Shown here in pieces: positions 62,998 to 64,000 of a DNA stretch of 64,000 bases. The notes below the pieces were generated by a model that saw only the letters and a program-made list of their open reading frames with translations, did no database searches and was not told where the DNA came from. Source of the stretch: Chersky-840 sp050011815 (GTDB lineage: Bacteria > Actinomycetota > Acidimicrobiia > Acidimicrobiales > UBA8190); NCBI GenBank assembly GCA_050011815.1, contig JBEKIJ010000008.1, positions 1-64,000 on the forward strand. Reading direction: 5' to 3'. The position numbers and the translations under genes are program-made. Position 1 is the first letter of the stretch. The number at the start of each line of letters is the position of its first letter.

Positions 62998-64000
62998 CCG
63001 ATGCACGTGACGGCGCCGGCCGGGCGTCGTCCCCCTTCGACGAATGGCTCGCCGACGATCCCGAGGTCATGGCGCTGTTGGGTGATGAGATCGACCGCCA
63101 GTCCACGACGCTGCAGCTGATCGCCTCGGAGAACTTCACCTCGACCGCGGTCTTGGCCGCCTCGGGATCGGTGCTCACCAACAAGTACTCCGAGGGATAT
63201 CCCGGTCGCCGGTACTACGGCGGGAACCGGGTCATCGACGAGGTGGAGAACCTCGCTCGCGACCGGGCCAAGGCGCTGTTCGGGGCGGAGCACGCCAACG
63301 TCCAGCCCCATGCCGGGGCCACCGCCAACCTGGCGGTGTACCAGGCCCTGCTCGAGCCCGGGGACACCGTCCTGGCCATGAGCCTGGACCACGGGGGTCA
63401 CCTCACCCACGGCTCGCCGGCGAGCATCACGAGCAAGATCTGGCACTTCGTCGCCTATGGGGTGACGCCGGCCTCGGGTGACCCTTCGGCGCCGGGTGAG
63501 ACGATCGACTTCGACGAGGTCGCCGAGGTCGCCAAACGTGAACGCCCCAAGCTCATCGTCGCCGGTGCCACGGCCTATCCCCGGCTCATCGACGCCCAGC
63601 CGTTCCGGGAGATCGCCGATGCCGTGGGGGCCCTCTTGATGTTCGACATCGCCCATCCGGCCGGACTGGTGGCCGGCGGCGTCCACCCGAACCCCGTCGG
63701 CGTGGCGGACGTGGTGACGCTCACCACGCACAAGACCCTGCGGGGGCCACGGGGTGGGGCGATCCTCTGCGATCAAGGCTTCGCCAAGGCCATCGACTCG
63801 GCTGTCTTTCCCGGCCTCCAAGGTGGTCCGCTCGAGCACGTCATCGCGGCCAAAGCGGTGGCCTTCCGAGAAGCGTCGCTGCCGTCGTTCCGCGACTACG
63901 CCAGCAAGGTGGTCGCCAACGCGCGCGCCCTGGCCCTGGCCCTGGCGGCGGAGGGGTTCCGGCTCGTCTCGGGAGGGACCGACAACCATCTCATCCTGAT
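62994..64000 (+). CDS. glyA: Serine hydroxymethyltransferase (3' truncated by window)
   Basis: The first 335 or so codons of GlyA, open to the end of the window. FDEWLADDPEVMALLGDEIDRQSTTLQLIASENFTS is the typical opening; TNKYSEGYPGRRYYGGN, VQPHAGATANLAVYQALLEPGDT and FDIAHPAGLVAGG follow, and the PLP lysine is in LTTHKTLRGPRGG. It makes glycine and 5,10-methylene-THF from serine. ATG 62994 is preceded by GAGAGGA and overlaps the stop of the rpiB-remnant frame. The GlyA frame is also open upstream into the AEPGHEFVD remnant, so a longer fusion start is not excluded. Confidence 0.97.
   Translation, partial: MTDARDGAGRASSPFDEWLADDPEVMALLGDEIDRQSTTLQLIASENFTSTAVLAASGSVLTNKYSEGYPGRRYYGGNRVIDEVENLARDRAKALFGAEHANVQPHAGATANLAVYQALLEPGDTVLAMSLDHGGHLTHGSPASITSKIWHFVAYGVTPASGDPSAPGETIDFDEVAEVAKRERPKLIVAGATAYPRLIDAQPFREIADAVGALLMFDIAHPAGLVAGGVHPNPVGVADVVTLTTHKTLRGPRGGAILCDQGFAKAIDSAVFPGLQGGPLEHVIAAKAVAFREASLPSFRDYASKVVANARALALALAAEGFRLVSGGTDNHLIL

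Overview
The window is GC-rich, densely coded chromosomal DNA from an actinomycete-like bacterium; the closest fit I can suggest is an Acidimicrobiia-type actinobacterium. The main evidence is the gene order argS-lysA-hom-thrC-rho-rpmE-prfA-prmC-tsaC (49.8-60.6 kb), which mycobacteria share. Supporting evidence is the phosphomutase/DUF3090/SCO1664 trio, F420-type enzymes (LLM and FrhB families), GAF-ANTAR proteins, a DUF2510-like protein, and many genes that look leaderless, with a TANNNT -10 element ending 6-8 bp before the start codon. I see no prophage, insertion sequence, CRISPR array or integron; the window looks like ordinary host chromosome.

Layout. 0-8.5 kb: DUF2156 tail, cupin, acetyltransferase, methyltransferase, DDAH-like hydrolase, the phosphomutase/DUF3090/SCO1664 operon, then two divergent DNA-repair/redox pairs (UdgB and Fpg/Nei) and a peroxiredoxin. 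8.6-17.4 kb: TPP riboswitch with thiC, DEAD-box helicase, secernin-like peptidase, PIG-L deacetylase, amidotransferase, and an HxlR regulator divergent from two HtrA-like proteases. 17.5-30.5 kb: EthD protein, secreted GH43-like protein with a repeat domain, aconitase, a zinc-ribbon/GAF-ANTAR cluster, membrane protein, acyl desaturase, and an MDR/LLM/SDR oxidoreductase operon. 30.6-36.2 kb: YHYH lipoprotein, head-to-head cell-wall enzymes (M15 and L,D-transpeptidase), nitroreductase, an ECF sigma factor coupled to START-like proteins, and a thioesterase. 36.2-42.2 kb: a seven-gene minus-strand unit (response regulator, sensor kinase, small membrane protein, ApbE, ferric-reductase-like membrane protein, NuoF-like flavoprotein, ferredoxin) that I infer to be a regulated transmembrane electron conduit. 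42.4-49.6 kb: DUF2510-like lipid-binding-fold protein, Fur-catalase operon, esterase, acetyltransferase, and an ECF41 sigma factor with its carboxymuconolactone decarboxylase partner. 49.6-64 kb: tRNA-Arg, then the conserved amino-acid/translation/Rho cluster, a SnoaL-like protein, a thiolase-like protein, a decayed rpiB and the 5' part of glyA.

Points most worth following: the seven-gene redox operon with three 11-bp direct repeats upstream and an unusual candidate flavinylation substrate; two divergent leaderless gene pairs with identical 25-bp intergenic geometry and -10 elements sharing one TpA step; a frameshifted rpiB stump in front of glyA together with absence of thrB from its usual place; a 27-bp in-frame duplication beside the catalytic cysteine of the DDAH-like enzyme; and a sigma factor sandwiched between START-like genes with no visible anti-sigma factor. 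Start codons were chosen from Shine-Dalgarno sites, -10 spacing, overlaps and family alignment remembered without any search; family names are recognition from motifs, not database hits.
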